Assembly: GCA_020747065.1 (NCBI GenBank)
Contig: JAGMVK010000002.1
Coordinates: 434,001 to 498,000, forward strand
From: Cadophora sp. MPI-SDFR-AT-0126
Lineage: Eukaryota > Ascomycota > Leotiomycetes > Helotiales > Ploettnerulaceae
Length of the DNA: 64,000 nt
Direction of reading: 5' to 3'
The position numbers and the translations under genes are program-made. The notes beneath the pieces were generated by a model, which ran no database searches, was not told the origin of the DNA, and worked only from the letters and a program-made list of their open reading frames with translations. Below are positions 1 to 12,999 of the stretch, piece after piece (positions within the stretch are counted from its first letter, which is position 1; every line of letters starts with the position of its first letter).

Positions 1-472
1 GTAGTGAATAAAAATGTCGAATCGGGGTTGATAACTAGAGAGGGGTCTAATAGAGCTTCCTTGATAATGCTTTCTGGTGTAAAATTTTGAAGAGTAGATT
101 CCGGAACATAAAACTCCTTCTTGAGGAACTTGATAGTTGCTGTAGGCTCCGTTTCAGTTATAGGAGGTAAATTAGTACTCGGCTCGGGGGAGTTAAGGTC
201 GGAGGTAGAAGTCTAAGTGTTGTCCCTCCCTTTAAAAAGCTTGCCTTTAAGCGTAGGAAAATTAAATTGAGAGTATTCTATTATTCTAACTGCTAAGCTC
301 TCTTCACGGTTGGCTATTTGTTTTCCGAGAACTTATCTTGGGTATTATACTTAGTGTCCTTGTCTTGGTAGACTATTTTGATAGTGTGTTGCTTTTTCAA
401 GGTTTCAGTGTCTTTAGCTTCTTCCGTGGTATTATTTGTCTTAACGGTAGTAATAAGACGAGAGTGAGAGTC

Positions 473-811
473 TCATAAGTTGGCGAGTACTTTGCCACTA
501 TTGTAGTCGGAAGGGTATTGAAACGTTAACTTAGATTTGCGGAAGAATGGAAATCCTAGGATGATTTTGACGCTAGGAGTATTTATAATATAGAACCTCG
601 TGTAGATAACATAATTTCCGACTGCCACAGGAATATTATCGGCGAACTTAAGGAATCGAGACCGGGTTCTAGTGATAGTTTTCAGGGCTATATTGTGGCT
701 ATTAGTGATAGCTAGCTCGAGCTTCACTACCGCTTCCAGTGTTATATAACTGACTTCGGCTTTAGTGTCTAGGGTAGTATGAACGTCGCTGATTGTTGTA
801 CGTCTAGGCAT
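473..811 (-). pseudogene. Retropepsin-like aspartic protease domain of the retrotransposon
   Basis: The 112-residue frame contains DTKAEVSYI, which matches the retropepsin active-site pattern DTGAxxSxI with the catalytic-loop Gly changed to Lys. Further on, ILGFPFFRKSKLTF matches the family's second signature (ILGxxFL). A retropepsin cuts the Gag-Pol polyprotein. Loss of the Gly, together with stops on both sides, says this copy is dead. It lies downstream of gag on the same strand, as expected. Confidence 0.7.
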
Positions 812-2429
812 GGTGACTACTAGTTTAGGCGTTGGAGAGTAGTAAGACTAAGTACTATCTAGGCTGGTTTCGATAGGGTTGACGCTAAATACCTTCCCGT
901 AACAGACGCTTACTGAAGCGCCGTTGGCGCTAGCTTTACAAGTGCTTCGTTAGTATCGTGAGAAGGGTTGCCAGAGGTTAGTAAGAAAAGTAAGTAAAGG
1001 TAGTCCGAGAAAAGGAATAGAACTGATTAATAAGAGTAAAATAGAGCGTGAAATAAGAAACTCGATAGATTGGGCGATTTAGGCCCGCTGGCTTTGTTGG
1101 TAGGTTTTAAGCTTTCGAATATAAAGGTACTACTTTAGGCTGCTCTCTACGGTCCTCTGTTCCTTTTCTGAAAGTAGTACCTGTCGATAGCTCTCTATCT
1201 CTAGGGTAAGCTTGTCGTGAGGAGATGTTTTCTGAAACGGAGCTTCTTCCTCTGAGTTATAACCCCACAACTTAGCGTTCCCTTCCTCGTACTCGTCGAT
1301 GTTTATGAGAGGCGACTATAATATAGGTCTTTATTGGAGAATGTCGTCTGAGTCGGTTAACGCCTCTAGTGACTGTACTTTGGCTTCCTTCACCTGTTAT
1401 GCCTTTCTATGCCTCTATATTAACTGATTAATAGTTCCGGTGGAAGGATTTATTACCTTAAGAGGGTTGATTAGTACTATTAACTCTCCTAGAGTGAGAT
1501 TTCCGGGGATCTCTTTTAGGTTTAATAGCTTATCTAGTATATTCTTGTGCCTGTAACTGTTCCGAAATAATACTTCATGTACGCGGGGGTTCCTTGAACT
1601 TGCCCTACGTAAGCTATGCTTCGGAATTACCGAAGGAGGGGTTTGAGTAGGCCTTAATTCTTTTGCTGTTTTACGAATAGAGGCTGATGGTATGGAAGGT
1701 TTTATAGTAGAGGGAGGTTTACTAGGGCTAATCTTTTTAGTATTCTGTTTAAGGATCTCTGTAGGCATTTTGCGAGATTCCTTAGGGTCATTAATGTCTA
1801 TAGTGCCTGAGAAGCGAGTATCTCCCTGAGCTTTAGTAAACTATACTCCTTTAGTGATTTCTTCAGGGAATTTCGGTTGTCTATAGGTGGCGTGTGCTTT
1901 GATCCGATCCTGGAGTTTGGCTTCTGTATTATAGGGTTGTTTCTGCGAAGCTGTGGAGCGAGCTCTAGTCTCTATCGGCTATACTTGGAATTCTTTAGTA
2001 TCTGAGTCTCCCTTAGTGTGCGTATAGAGGCTTTGAATTCTTGCTAGGGTATCCCTACTGTGAACTTGGGCGAGGATATCTGAGGTGTTAACTGGTCCTA
2101 AGTCGAGTTCAACTTCTAAGCTGTCTATGGAGTTGTTGTAGGTTGGCTCTCGCGCTAGTGCGGCCTGCACCTGTGAGTCGAGAAAATCCTTTTTCGCTTG
2201 AGCTCTCCTTGCTGGATCAGGACTGTGTATAGTGTTGAGTACTTTCTTTAGTACCTCTTGTCTCCGGGGAATATCGCTGTTAGGGAATATTATAGGGTAC
2301 TTCGACTTCCCCTCTTCCTAAGGGCTAATATAAATGTAGTTGTTATTATCGGCTTCGTGAATTATCTCTAAACTGATAAATTTCTTGTAGTCGTGGTACT
2401 GATTCATATATTAGTGGAAAGCTTGAGGT

Positions 2430-2510
2430 CTTATTCCCGGAAGGCGATTATTGTGGCATTATTTGCACCCCTTTTCGTTGTTGCTGTAGTGACCGGCGCT
2501 ACGATTATAG
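2430..2510 (-). pseudogene. Gag zinc-knuckle-like remnant
   Basis: The minus-strand frame reads GHYSNNEKGCK-stop-CHNNRLP. The spacing of Gly-His and Cys residues resembles a nucleocapsid-type zinc knuckle or a short gag zinc finger, with one RIP-type stop inside. It sits between the gag-like frame and the protease, where nucleocapsid motifs are normally found. The complete Cys/His set is not visible, so the type of finger is uncertain. Confidence 0.4.
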
Positions 2511-3241
2511 CGGCTAGACCTGCTGGTGGGCTGATTCTCGCCCCACTGAATTAGGGCCTCCTTAGTGGCATGCTTAGTGTACCGAATTGAGTTGATCTTA
2601 AATGTTAACTGAGAGTCAGAGATTCGCTTAACTATTCCCTGAAGGATCTGGAGGTCCCTTAGCCCTTTGGTAATAACGTTAAGGTCGTGGTCCGATACTT
2701 GAGTGGTATTATTCTTGATCTTCTGAATAGTCGGAATTAAGTCTTTGCTGACTGGAGCGGTAATACGATTTAAGGAGCTAGGCCTTGTAGTCTTAGAATT
2801 GTCTTGGAAGGCTTGTTGTATCTGAGTAGCGGGAGCGTTATCTCGGTAGGTGGTAAAGTCGGCCTGAAATCTGGTAGTATTACCTGCTTGAATTGTTGGT
2901 AGTACTGGCTTAGTGAAGTGATTGATATTTGAATACCCTGCGGAATTGTTGCTAATGCTCTGCTCCTTGACTAGCGTATTAATGTCCTTGGTAAGAGAGA
3001 TCCTGGTCTCTACTGCTTTGAATACTTTGGAGAACGGGGCTAGGTTGTTAGTATTAAACTGGCCTCCGCCCTGTTGAACTGATACCTCTATAGCTTTCTT
3101 TTTGAGGTGTACTGGAAGTGTAAATAGGAATTGAAGTACGATTTGCCTATCTGTAAGATTGCCCTTGTTTTTGCAATTGATGGCGACTTCCTTGAACGCC
3201 TTGTAGAATCGATGGACTTCTGTCGGGTCGGAGTCCGTTGC

Positions 3242-3700
3242 CTAAAGAAGTCGAAAGTCGTGAATAAGAGTATTAAGGTAGCTGATAGTGTGTAGGCGGT
3301 GATGTGAATCGAGACTCTGATACTCCTTTTGAATTGTAGCACTGAACTCCTTGAAGGTGCCGGAGGCGTACCCCGGGAGCCTCTCGAGATTCCATACTAC
3401 AGAAGGTTCAGCGTACTTAATGACCCACTGCTTCATTTTATCCTCTGAAATAACCCTTCGACTCCTGAATAGGCGAACGAGGCTCTTGAGATATTGAGTA
3501 GCTTCTCGCTCGTCGAAGTACAAAGCCCCGATACTGCGAGCTAGTGGTATAGGTTGCTGAACGTTGATCCACTGCTTAGTGTCTTGGAGGTGGCCTTTGT
3601 CTCCTGCTTCAGAAGGGGTCTTAGCTCCTTCGGATAGCCTTAGGCTACTCGAAGTAATACTGGCTTTGCCCCCATCTTCCGAGACGTTAGGCTTTGACAA
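3242..3700 (-). pseudogene. Gag-like frame of the retrotransposon
   Basis: An open frame of 152 residues. The second half (ATQYLKSLVRLF, KYAEPSVVWNLERLPGYA, TFKEFSATIQKEY) has the helical, charged composition of fungal retrotransposon Gag capsid domains. It is the longest frame of the element and is the first coding block inside the LTR. Below 3242 the similarity seems to continue in broken frames. The family call rests on composition and position, not on a diagnostic motif. Confidence 0.5.
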
Positions 3701-4725
3701 GCTTGTATCAGCGGTCGGTCCTGCCTATAAGGTGTCTACTGAAGCGCCTGAGGGAGTTCCGGCTTTAGGGCTACTAGAGCCTGTTGCCTTCTTCTCTTTA
3801 GGGCTAGTATTTCCAGTGTTATTTGCTGGTATAGTGTTGGGTTTACTGGCTAGCGTTGTTATGTGAGGTTCGTACGTGTGAAATAGAGTATAATAGTAAT
3901 TCCAGAAGATAAAGAAATGTGAGTGTTCTGTAGAATAGAAGAAAATAGCGGTAAAGGTAACTATAAAAGACTTGATCCTCCTATATAGTGCTTAGGTAGA
4001 CCTTCCCTAGGTGTGCTAGTCCCTAGATAAAGCTCCCTGAGAACCCCTTAGGTAGAATTCCTTTGACTATCTCTTTTAAAACGAGTGAAGACTTGGTATA
4101 GAAAAGATAAAGGAAATATAGTTTGTAAACGAGCGTCTGAAACAGAAGATCAAATTAACTAAAACAAAACTTGTAACGACAGGACACTGAGACAGAAATT
4201 TCCGTCCTAGTACGTAAAAAACCCGAGGGTTCTAAGCTGAAAACAGTAAAGCAAAGATAAACGCTCTGATACTTAAGCATTTCAGGCTTAAGATACCCGT
4301 ACGATTCTGTCCCTCCTGATACTCGTAGGCTTTCAGGCTCTAGTAAGGAGCTGATTGATTTCCGTCGGAGCCGGTAGTTCCCTTGTCTTAGGTGAGTCTC
4401 AGGTCCTCAAAGAGGCGTTGAATAAAACAGATAGCGGCGGTAAAGTTCCCGTAAGAAGAGGTAGTATTTTTCCGGTACTTCGAGATTCCCCCCTCTCACA
4501 GGGTAAGTCTGTTGTTCTGGTATAACCTCTCGATATCGCAGCTGTCGCCGCCGCGTCTATTGTTGTGTCGAGGCCTATAAGAGGGCTAACTGAATAGTTC
4601 CTGTAGTTGTATATTTGGTGTCTCTGAACCTTAAGAATTCTGAATTAGTATAAGGGACACTCTATTATACTTACCTAAATACCTTATATACTCTGAACAC
4701 TCCCTGCGTAGGTTACTAAAATACA

Positions 4726-5002
4726 TGTGGAGGGGAGAACCTCAATCCCCTACACGATAAGAGGGTAGTAAATGTAAGGTACATAAGGTGTAAGGTTTAA
4801 GAAATAACAGATAGACGAAATTAAAAGATATTATATATCTAAAGAGTACGAATTGTTAATTAGAGAAAGAAGTGTAAATCCTATTAGAAGGAAAAGTGCT
4901 ATTGTTGATAATCCGGTCTCTCGAAGGAGGTCTCAACTTAAGTATAATGCGGAGTGCATGAGTCAGGTGACAAAAGTTTTACCGAGGCCGATCCCCACCA
5001 CA
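4726..5002. repeat. Long terminal repeat, copy 1 (277 bp)
   Basis: The repeat begins TGTGGAGGGG and ends CCCCACCACA, giving imperfect inverted ends of the TG...CA type. A second copy in the same orientation lies at 24976-25251 and differs mostly by C/T and G/A changes. ATAC precedes and ATAT follows the repeat here, with one extra base on the left, so a target-site duplication is possible but not clean. It borders the minus-strand gag region and is probably its 5' LTR, though it could be a solo LTR. Confidence 0.8.
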
Positions 5003-5249
5003 ATATCTTATCTAATACGCCTATATTCCGTAGCTACTCTTATAGCGCCATATCAATTTACTGCTTTTATCTGGGATTATCGTTAGCTAACGCCGGTATT
5101 AGCTCTGCGAGCTTAGCAACTAATAATATCAAAGTAGTTTTAAGCGAAAGTAAGAGCGAGTTAGTAGCTATATTAAAGATTAATACTATAGTACCGTTAC
5201 TTAACAAGCTTTCTTTGCCCGCCTTTATTCCGTATTAAGTAAGCTAGAT

Positions 5250-8200
5250 TATTAATATCTTCTGAAGAGCGGTAATTATATTCTTATAGGAAACCGTTAG
5301 TGCTATAGAAGCGGACTCCGCGCTTTTAAAAGCAGATACTACGATGGCCTTAGATAGAGTCTTAATGTCCCGGCTATTACCCTAGTTTGGAAGGTAAGAA
5401 AGGCTATTAAAGTACTTAATTATATCCTTGTAACTATTAGATTAGTAATCTTCTAGAATAAACTTAATTCTAATAACTCTTAACTAGCGTTAAAGAAGCG
5501 TTAAACACTCTTCCGCTATTATATTTTAGAATATAATCTTCTTTAGAAACCTACTTAAGAGACCCGGATTGATTTTGAGAAGTTTGTTTATGTCTTTAGT
5601 ATAACCAGCGAGTATAATAATGAGTTTACCTAAGAATTAGGGTTTTATAAGACTATTAACTAATTCATTAATAGCTTCTTTTACGAACTAGCCCTTACTC
5701 AATTTATAAGCTTTATTTATAAAGAGGACCTTCCCTAAACTATCTTTTAGAACACTTACTGTTTTTGATCTAGTTTAATTAATATATAAAGTAATAAGGT
5801 TTAAAGCTAAACGCTTAAGATATTCAGGAGCTAATAAGAGACCCATGTTATAGAATACTTAGCCTATCTTTTAAGTAGTAATTATCTTTCTGATTCCTAA
5901 ATTAATTATTAGAGCAAGCTCTACAAAGGGATCTGTACTATAATGACTCACCTGGCGGACCTTTGAAAATGAAATTGAATAGAATATGTAACTTTAGGTC
6001 CATACCTCGAGCTCTTATATTAGCTATAACCCGCTGATATCTCTTAAGCTTACTAATTAGCGTTTCGTAGCCTACTATATCCGTAAAGAGCTTTTAGAGA
6101 TTAAGAGTTACATTATTTACCCGATTGAAATTCTTATTGAAATCTTGCGGTAAGAAGAGAACTTCCGCTTTCTAGCTCTTTATAGTCTACATGGATTATC
6201 TTTTCTGTTCTTAAGCCTTAGCCTTAGCATAAGAGATCAGATTCTTAATATCGCCAGCATTACCAAAATTGGGCTGATCGCGAGCCCTTAAGAGGAGTCC
6301 GATAGCCATATTCTTGGCTTCCTCTATTACTTCGAGTCCCTGCTTTTTAAGTTTGAGTTCGAGAATTTATCTTAATTCTTGATTATTAAAGTCTTTAAAG
6401 TAGAATACGTAGCTAAGCTGAAATCGCTTTATAAGACCAGGGTTCGAATTTTCTAATATTTCCTTTATTTATTCCTTATACCCTAATAGGAGTACGTATT
6501 AGTCTTTACCTGGCGTACTTTAAACTTCTGCTATAATTATGTTAATAACTGACGTTTTAAAGGGGTCTGATATGTTTCCTATATCCTTAGATCTTAAGTA
6601 AAGTATATAAGCTTTATTAATAATAAGGACCTTACCTTCGCTTACTTTCAGAATCGCCTTAGTGTTCTTTTTCGATTTTTCGAGAATATTTTTAATGAAA
6701 TCTACAGGGTCCTTAACAACGATTATAACTTGAAATTAGCTTGGACCTCTAGTGATATTAATTTAGTAGTATATTTAGCCTAGCTATAATGCAAAAGCCA
6801 AGTGTAGCGGCTCAGAAGCTAGAAGGTAAAAAATGAAACTATAGTATTCTTACCTTCGTGTTTTAATAGTAAACCTATATCAGCTAGTATTACCCCATAT
6901 AATTTACTAACTAATATTTTACCTATACTAGGTGAGCTAATAAAAATACAGTTAAAACTAACTTTAATTAGGGACTACTTCTTAAGCTCTTGTTCGTAGT
7001 TTAACTGCAAACAATTTATAAGCTCTTTTATGGACTCCTTAATAGCCTTAAGCTTGATTAATCCTTGGAGCTCTTTTTACGTCGCACTTTCTTATATCGC
7101 TTTGGAAGGTTCAGAGTTAATTAAGTCCTTTTTTATAAAAAGGAAGTCATTTAGTGTAAGACTAGTAGCCTATTTTTACTATAACCTATTAGCTTACCGC
7201 TTAGAGATCTTTACCTAAGTATTCTCTAAAGCGCGAGTATTACTGTATCCTTTATACTCCTATTCTCTGCTTAGGCAGTGAATAGCGATTCTAGTATATA
7301 TACCGGTTAGGCGACCCTTAATCTTCGCATAACCGTAGTACTTCTTTTCTACTAAATAATGCAGTATTACTAGTAGTTCTTAATCGGAGTAATTAGTAAA
7401 ATAGAGACGGTGAGGTATACGATTATTAAATCCTGGATTATATTTAAAGAACTTCTCTATCTACTTACTATAGCTTACTAGAATAAAAATAATCTTCCTA
7501 ACTTAGTTTTCGATCTCCGCTAATAAGAAATTAAGGACTAACGCGCCTCCCGGATTATAGCTATCAGCTAGTTGATAAGCCTTATCAAGGAAAAATACTC
7601 CTCTACCTGTATTAAGGATTATTTTAATATACTTTTTTACTCCTATAACTCCCTTATTTACAAGATAAGCTCCTATTGTCTTAATAAATTCGGTTCCAGG
7701 TAGTATCGTAATAGAAGATAGGAATTAGGCGTAAAGATACGTAATAGTAGTTTTACCTAATAAGTATTAGTAAAATTAGAGCTATACTAGTGGATATCTA
7801 CTAGTTTCGGGATTTCCTAGTAGGACTAGACTAAATCTCTTATTCCTTATATCGGTACCTTATCTTCGGACTATCTTAATCTTAGCTTTTATTATAAGAA
7901 TCTTAGATTTCATATCCTCTAAGCCGGTAAGGGCTATAAGAGTATTAATTATATTGTTTAAGGCCTCTTTAACGTGTTTTTAACAATCCTATTCTTACTA
8001 TAATTTAACATTTATATCTTACGTTGTATTTTCATCTGTCCTAAGGTGTTTTTCCCCTACAGAAGAGCAAGATCTAATAGTAGCTAGCGGCGAAAGAGTT
8101 AATGAGATATTCAGCGCTACTTAGGTTTCTAGCGTCGCCTTTACAGGTGTATTTAGAGCCTAATCTACTATAAGCCTTGTTATCTCTAAGTCTTACTTCT

Positions 8201-11200
8201 TTTACTCTAATGCCCGGGTATTTTCCTCGGTAGTAATACCGTTAGCTACTTGTTCTCTTATAACCTTAATTTAGTAATTAAGCTTAGTTATTTTTATTAC
8301 ATATTCTGCTTATTCCCGGTCGCGCTTTACTTATTATTCTAACTCTGCTTACAGCTCTTTCTGTTACCTCTTATTCTTACGCTAATAAGTCTAATACGCT
8401 AATAGCTGGTTTTCATAGCACTTCCACCTTCTAAGATAACCTTTACTATATCTAGATTCTATGATATATTCACACTGCATCTTAGAATAGTCGAAGAGTT
8501 AGTAGCAGTGCTATAAGCACTTATGAATACTACAGCTTAACTTAGCACTACTAAGAATCTCTAATCAGTATACCCTAATTAACCAGGTTTCTACACTTAT
8601 TATAGTTCTAAATATCCTCCATCAGGACACTACTTATTAAAGCCTTTAGGTTAATACAAGAGAGTATGCCGATTTAGATAGCAGTCGTATTTAACAGGAA
8701 ATCCATTATAGATATGACCGCCTATTTTAAGAAGCGCTATAAAGCGTTCCCATAGTTCCTTCCCTTTATAAGAGCTTATGAATATTTCCGTATCGCCGAT
8801 TATAATCAGCGTATCTCGAGCTCGTGATAATAGGATATTCAGTTATTCCGGGGATAACATAAATCCAATATCGTGCCGGGAATTACTTTATATTAACGAG
8901 ATTATGGCTATATCGCTTTCTTCTTCTTAGTAATTATCTGGAAGAGTAGATTAGTACTTGTTAAGAATAGTGCCTCAGATTGTATATAATACACCAGATA
9001 TAGAAAGATAAGTTCCCAAATAATTTCAATAGTATAATAAGATACATTTAATAGATTAAATAGTAGCTATTAAAGGATATCTTTTACTAATTATAGATAT
9101 TCAGATCCGCGGCTTTTTTAAGCTAGCGGATACCGTAGGTATTAATCTAGCACGAACTAAGTCATACGAATTAAGGTTATTTAAGACTAAGTTATTATCT
9201 TTACCTAGCTTATCTAATAGAAGTCGCAACTAGCTGAGATAAGGAGTTAGAATAACAATATTATTCATCTGATATCCCTACTAGCTAAAGTAATAAACGC
9301 ATTTAAGCGTCATTTTTACTTTAAATATATTCTTCTTTAAGGACGTCGAAGTAGTATCCTTCTAATCTGGGACGTTATAAAGCTCGATCTCTAGTTCGCT
9401 ATAATTTACGAATATTAAATTATCCCGGAAACCCCTTAAGCCAGATCACCCTTAAGTATTTGAAGCATTGACTAGATTGAGATATATTAATTACTTAATA
9501 AGGGCCGAAATCTCAGGCTATATGCGATATTATTAGTAAAGGACTTAATAAGGATAATTTCCGAGGATAAGCCTCTTAAAGAGTAATTAGTTTAAATCGT
9601 AGCTGTCTTCTTTCTTTATACTAAGATTATAATATACCTTAGGATAAAGTTATTTATAATCGCTAATTAGGATTAACTATTTAGTTTCCGGTCCTAAAGT
9701 AATAAGGACATGGCTCTCTAGTATCTCTCTAGCTTCTTCGACTACAAGTACGCTAAGTGAAATAGACTAGAGGGCCTGAACATACTTTGCGATAGCTGTT
9801 GTAGTGCATCTAATCATATACTTCCTGCGAATAACCTAAAGATCCTTTTCTATATGAATTGCCTAGATCTAGTTAAGAGATATATTATAAGCCGTTCTAG
9901 CCTTGTAAAGCCTAGTTACGCGTTCCTGCAATATTTAAGATCTCTAATTATTCATGACCTCTATCCGACTTTCAGCTTTCATTTACTATACTTCTTTAAA
10001 TATAACCTCAATCCTCCTCTTATATATTCCTATATCTTTTCCTTAGTACTACCGATTAAGTAAGTAGAATAGATCCACTGCCTTACCTCTCTTACTTACT
10101 CGGACTATATTATTCTCCTCCTTAGGTATACGAAATACTTCAAAAAAAGGAGGGCTATCTATCTTGAACTTAAGATACTCTATAATATCGGACTTACTAG
10201 TATTAGCTTCACTAAAAGCTCTAAACGCTTCTTGTAGATTTCGGTATTCTTCCTTAACTAGATCTTTTCGTAAATTCAGTATTCGCCACTAGTCTTAATT
10301 GAGTTTAATAAATTACTACATCTCTTTAAGTGAAAGAGGTTGCGTTCTAGGTATCACTTTAGCCGGAGACCCCAGGCGAATAATATTAAGCACAGGTATA
10401 TCTAAGTTAAGCAGCTCTTCCAAGAATTAATCAAGAGTATAATATATGTAATAAACTACTAGAATCTTTTCTTTAGAGTAATTATAGATTACTTTCGCTA
10501 TTAATAATCTAATAAAAGATTTTCCTATCCCTAAAGAACATCAGTTATAAGGTGAGGATTCACTTAAAGTATAACTGAGTTAAGTATCTAGAGGTCCATA
10601 GATCACGCTAAGCCTCTGCCAGAGCCCTGCTACAAAGCATGCCGCTTACGACTAATTAAGTCGAGTAGGCCGAGGAAGACTTAAGACGCCCTGCAGATCC
10701 ATTACATAATCGTTCTTAAGGCTAGTTATAGTACTGTGCATCATCCTGGATAGCTGATATAAGGGGTATAGTAGATCTTTTCCCTGCTTCCAATAGAGTA
10801 TATCATCTTCTAGAGATAGTTCCTTAATCTCTTATAATTACCTAAGCACGGGTTCGTATGCAAAGACAGCTGTACTTAGCTGCACTACTTTTATATTCTT
10901 CGCGGTTTTAAGCTTTAGCAAAGCTTTCTACGTTACTGCTTTGGAGATCTGCAAGCAAATAATCAGAGGAACCTATACCAGAAGGCCCTCTTCTCGTATC
11001 ACTGTCGCTAACGCAGTCACCTCCTGGTCCACTATTAGACATACTATAGACTAGTGCTTCAAAAATCTCTGATTATCTTTAATAAATCTTTTACGTAAAG
11101 GAATATCCTTACCCCTTAACTGGGGGAGATCCTGCACATATAATAGCTGAAGCGACTACAGGTCGCGCTTATCACATAGAATATCCGCTATGCTTAAGTG

Positions 11201-11575
11201 CTTAATGCATAAGCCCCTACCGCGTCCTTTCTTAGACATAAGGGCGCTCTAAATCTTCTCCTATAAATTACGTAGCATATCTTCACGTAGCAGTCGAAAT
11301 TAATTATCAGTATACAAGGCCAGATTAGCCTGCCCAGAATCATTTTCGCGGACTTCAATCGCTCGACGCAAGAAAGGGTCCTTTACTGCGAGCTCGTCCG
11401 GGCTAGGGAGTATTGCAATCCTATGTATATCCGCAAAGTCATTATCGTGACAACCGCCAGGACCACCCATGTCTAGTTTATTCGTAGTCTTGATTATGTT
11501 GACTATATATATAATTCTATGCGCTCTTATGCGAACGTCTAGTTGTGGAGATTCAAGGAGTCGTTTGTGGACTAG
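5250..11575 (-). pseudogene. ZNFX1/NFX1-type SF1 helicase with CbxX-type AAA domains, RIP-inactivated
   Basis: A giant multidomain gene read with many in-frame stops, mostly at former Trp and Gln codons. From high to low coordinates: a start block with LLESPQLDVR and GGPGGCHDNDF (about 11570-11430); an SF1 helicase with Walker A remnant GIGKS (about 10510-10535), then ILVVYYIYYTLDQFLEELL-like sequence; a DEAD-equivalent box VVEEA followed by ESHVLITLGPETK (about 9690-9755); the C-terminal helicase block GFMLSPE...LLSRARDTLIIIGD (about 8790-8880); then AAA modules with Walker A LLGKTTITYLYA (about 7740-7775) and Walker B VFFLDKAYQL (about 7570-7605), and another module with FIFKGPP (about 5945-5975). 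This architecture is common in filamentous fungi; ZNFX1 relatives act in RNA silencing or antiviral defence. Its N-terminus lies at 22.55-23.15 kb. The 3' end is not clear. Confidence 0.85.
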
Positions 11576-12469
11576 CGGATGGATTTATATGAGTAAAGGC
11601 CTTAGCTAATGAGACACAGATGCACCGCACGCGTCGTTCAGACATCCAAATCCGCCAGAGGATGCGGAGCCGAGGCAGAGTATTGAGGTTAGAGCTTTAG
11701 TATTTACGTGGCCGGTTGGAGTGGAGCGTGCTATGAAGGATTCGGAACCTTTGTGAAGTTTGAACAATATCTCGAGAATTTCTGCACTTTTTGAGACGTG
11801 TAGAATGTTCCGAGATTGCCAGAAGCACGATCTTACTCGAAACGAGCTCTGTAGTTTCACTTAATCGTGCCCTAACACACTATTCTCAGCTAACTCTACA
11901 GGAAAGAGGCCGTCTAAGAGTCGCGGATGAGATTGTACTCCGTAGCTCGAGCTTTAGTTCAGCAGGCATTATGGAGTATATTTAATGGGAATTTCTCTAG
12001 TGATTTTCTTAAGATGATATTCGAACTCGGCAATGAGGATAAGCTCTGTAGCCCGCCTCTGCACGTAGTTTTAATTGTTTCCGAAATCATTCGACGGATT
12101 CGCTCAGAGCTAGGGGGCGAAAAAGGCTTTCCCTACTTAAATAAAATATGCAAAGGAGACAAATATGATCTATTACTTATAGTGTTTTATTTAGATACTA
12201 CCAGTACTATCCACTCTTTTGTCCTTTTAAAGATAATAAATATATTAAGAATTATAATCCGAAATAATTATTAAATAAGGCAAAGACAATTTGTTAGAGC
12301 AGCCTTTTGGTCGCTGAGAAAGGCCAAGGCGAGGACCTTTCTTTCTCCAATTCCTCACTATTCTCACTTCTTTAGCTGAGCCAAAATCTAGAGAAATATC
12401 CGCAATTAACTAGGACGCCTAATTACTCTTTTTCAAGCATATTGCATTATACCCTAGTTACACTCGACC
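11576..12469. other. Left edge of the inserted island; no supported gene
   Basis: Helicase homology (minus-strand VHKRLLESPQ) stops near 11560-11575. Open frames at 11606-11860 on the minus strand and 11927-12274 on the plus strand show no family motif, and the second is very AT-rich. The left border of the island must lie here. I could not identify a terminal repeat or a duplicated target beyond a weak GTC..A..AACGA similarity between the two helicase break points. Confidence 0.5.
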
Positions 12470-12901
12470 TTCCTCAAACCGGCATCGATGGGAGAGCCAT
12501 CGTGCCATCTCGCTGCTCCTACAAGTCATCAAGTCACGTCCTCTAGACGGAGCCAGCATCAGCGTTGGAGACAACATTGACATCGCAGGCCATAGGACCA
12601 CTTTGTACAATCTAGCAAAGGAAGATTTCTAACCAGCAAAGAATAAACACGCAGCTTGCGTCCAATTCCTTCTGGATGCCGGAGTGATCATTGTAGGGAA
12701 CGCAAAGCCACAGGCTCTGATTATGCGGGAAGAATCAATGGAATGTGTCGAGTTCACAGCTCCTTTCAACCCCCGTGGTAATGGATATCAGGTACCACTG
12801 GAAGAAGCTATAGAAGGGCTGCAGGAGTGGGTTCACACGAATGGCTTGATTCCTTCACGGGGCCCAACATCTCGTATCCTATATGTGCGGAACTAGAATA
12901 A
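12470..12901 (+). pseudogene. Amidase-signature family fragment, frameshifted
   Basis: The plus-strand frame reads ...LQVIKSRPLDGASISVGDN, then AACVQFLLDAGVIIVGNAKPQ and ECVEFTAPFNPRGNGYQVP, which follow the N-terminal half of fungal amidase-signature enzymes (amide hydrolases with a Ser-cisSer-Lys triad). One stop interrupts it (near 12631). At about 12795-12800 a one-base shift is needed to continue as TGRSYRRAAGVGSHEWLD, the remnant of the Gly-Ser-Ser-rich catalytic loop. The catalytic Lys region reads SVGDN instead of the usual VKD, and the loop serines are altered. The C-terminal two thirds is missing. It is a dead fragment; its link to the RiPP genes is unknown. Confidence 0.75.
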
Positions 12902-12999
12902 CTACTGAGTTGATATTAGCTAACGGAAGCAGTCGCAAACTTGCACGCTACAATAGATGCTTCTCAATTTGCCTATCAATAGGGATCATAAACACTAAT

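Larger units (their letters stand above)
1..4725 (-). mobile_element. LTR retrotransposon internal region, RIP-degraded, cut by window start
   Basis: Read on the minus strand, the order is LTR (4726-5002), a leader of about 1 kb, a gag-like frame (3242-3700), a zinc-knuckle-like stretch near 2440-2500, a long broken frame, and a retropepsin-like frame (473-811). Reverse transcriptase and integrase would lie before base 1. Frames are interrupted by many stops of the kind RIP makes. The gag-protease order fits a Ty3/gypsy-type element. I found no convincing tRNA primer-binding site next to the LTR, so the link between this internal region and that LTR is inferred from position only. Confidence 0.7.

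Noticed and set aside
4954..5238. 94-codon plus-strand frame running from the LTR into the helicase remnant
   Set aside because: Starts inside an LTR and is antisense to the helicase; no independent evidence.
11927..12274. 115-codon plus-strand frame at the left island edge
   Set aside because: AT-driven composition with poly-Ile tail; no homology signal.
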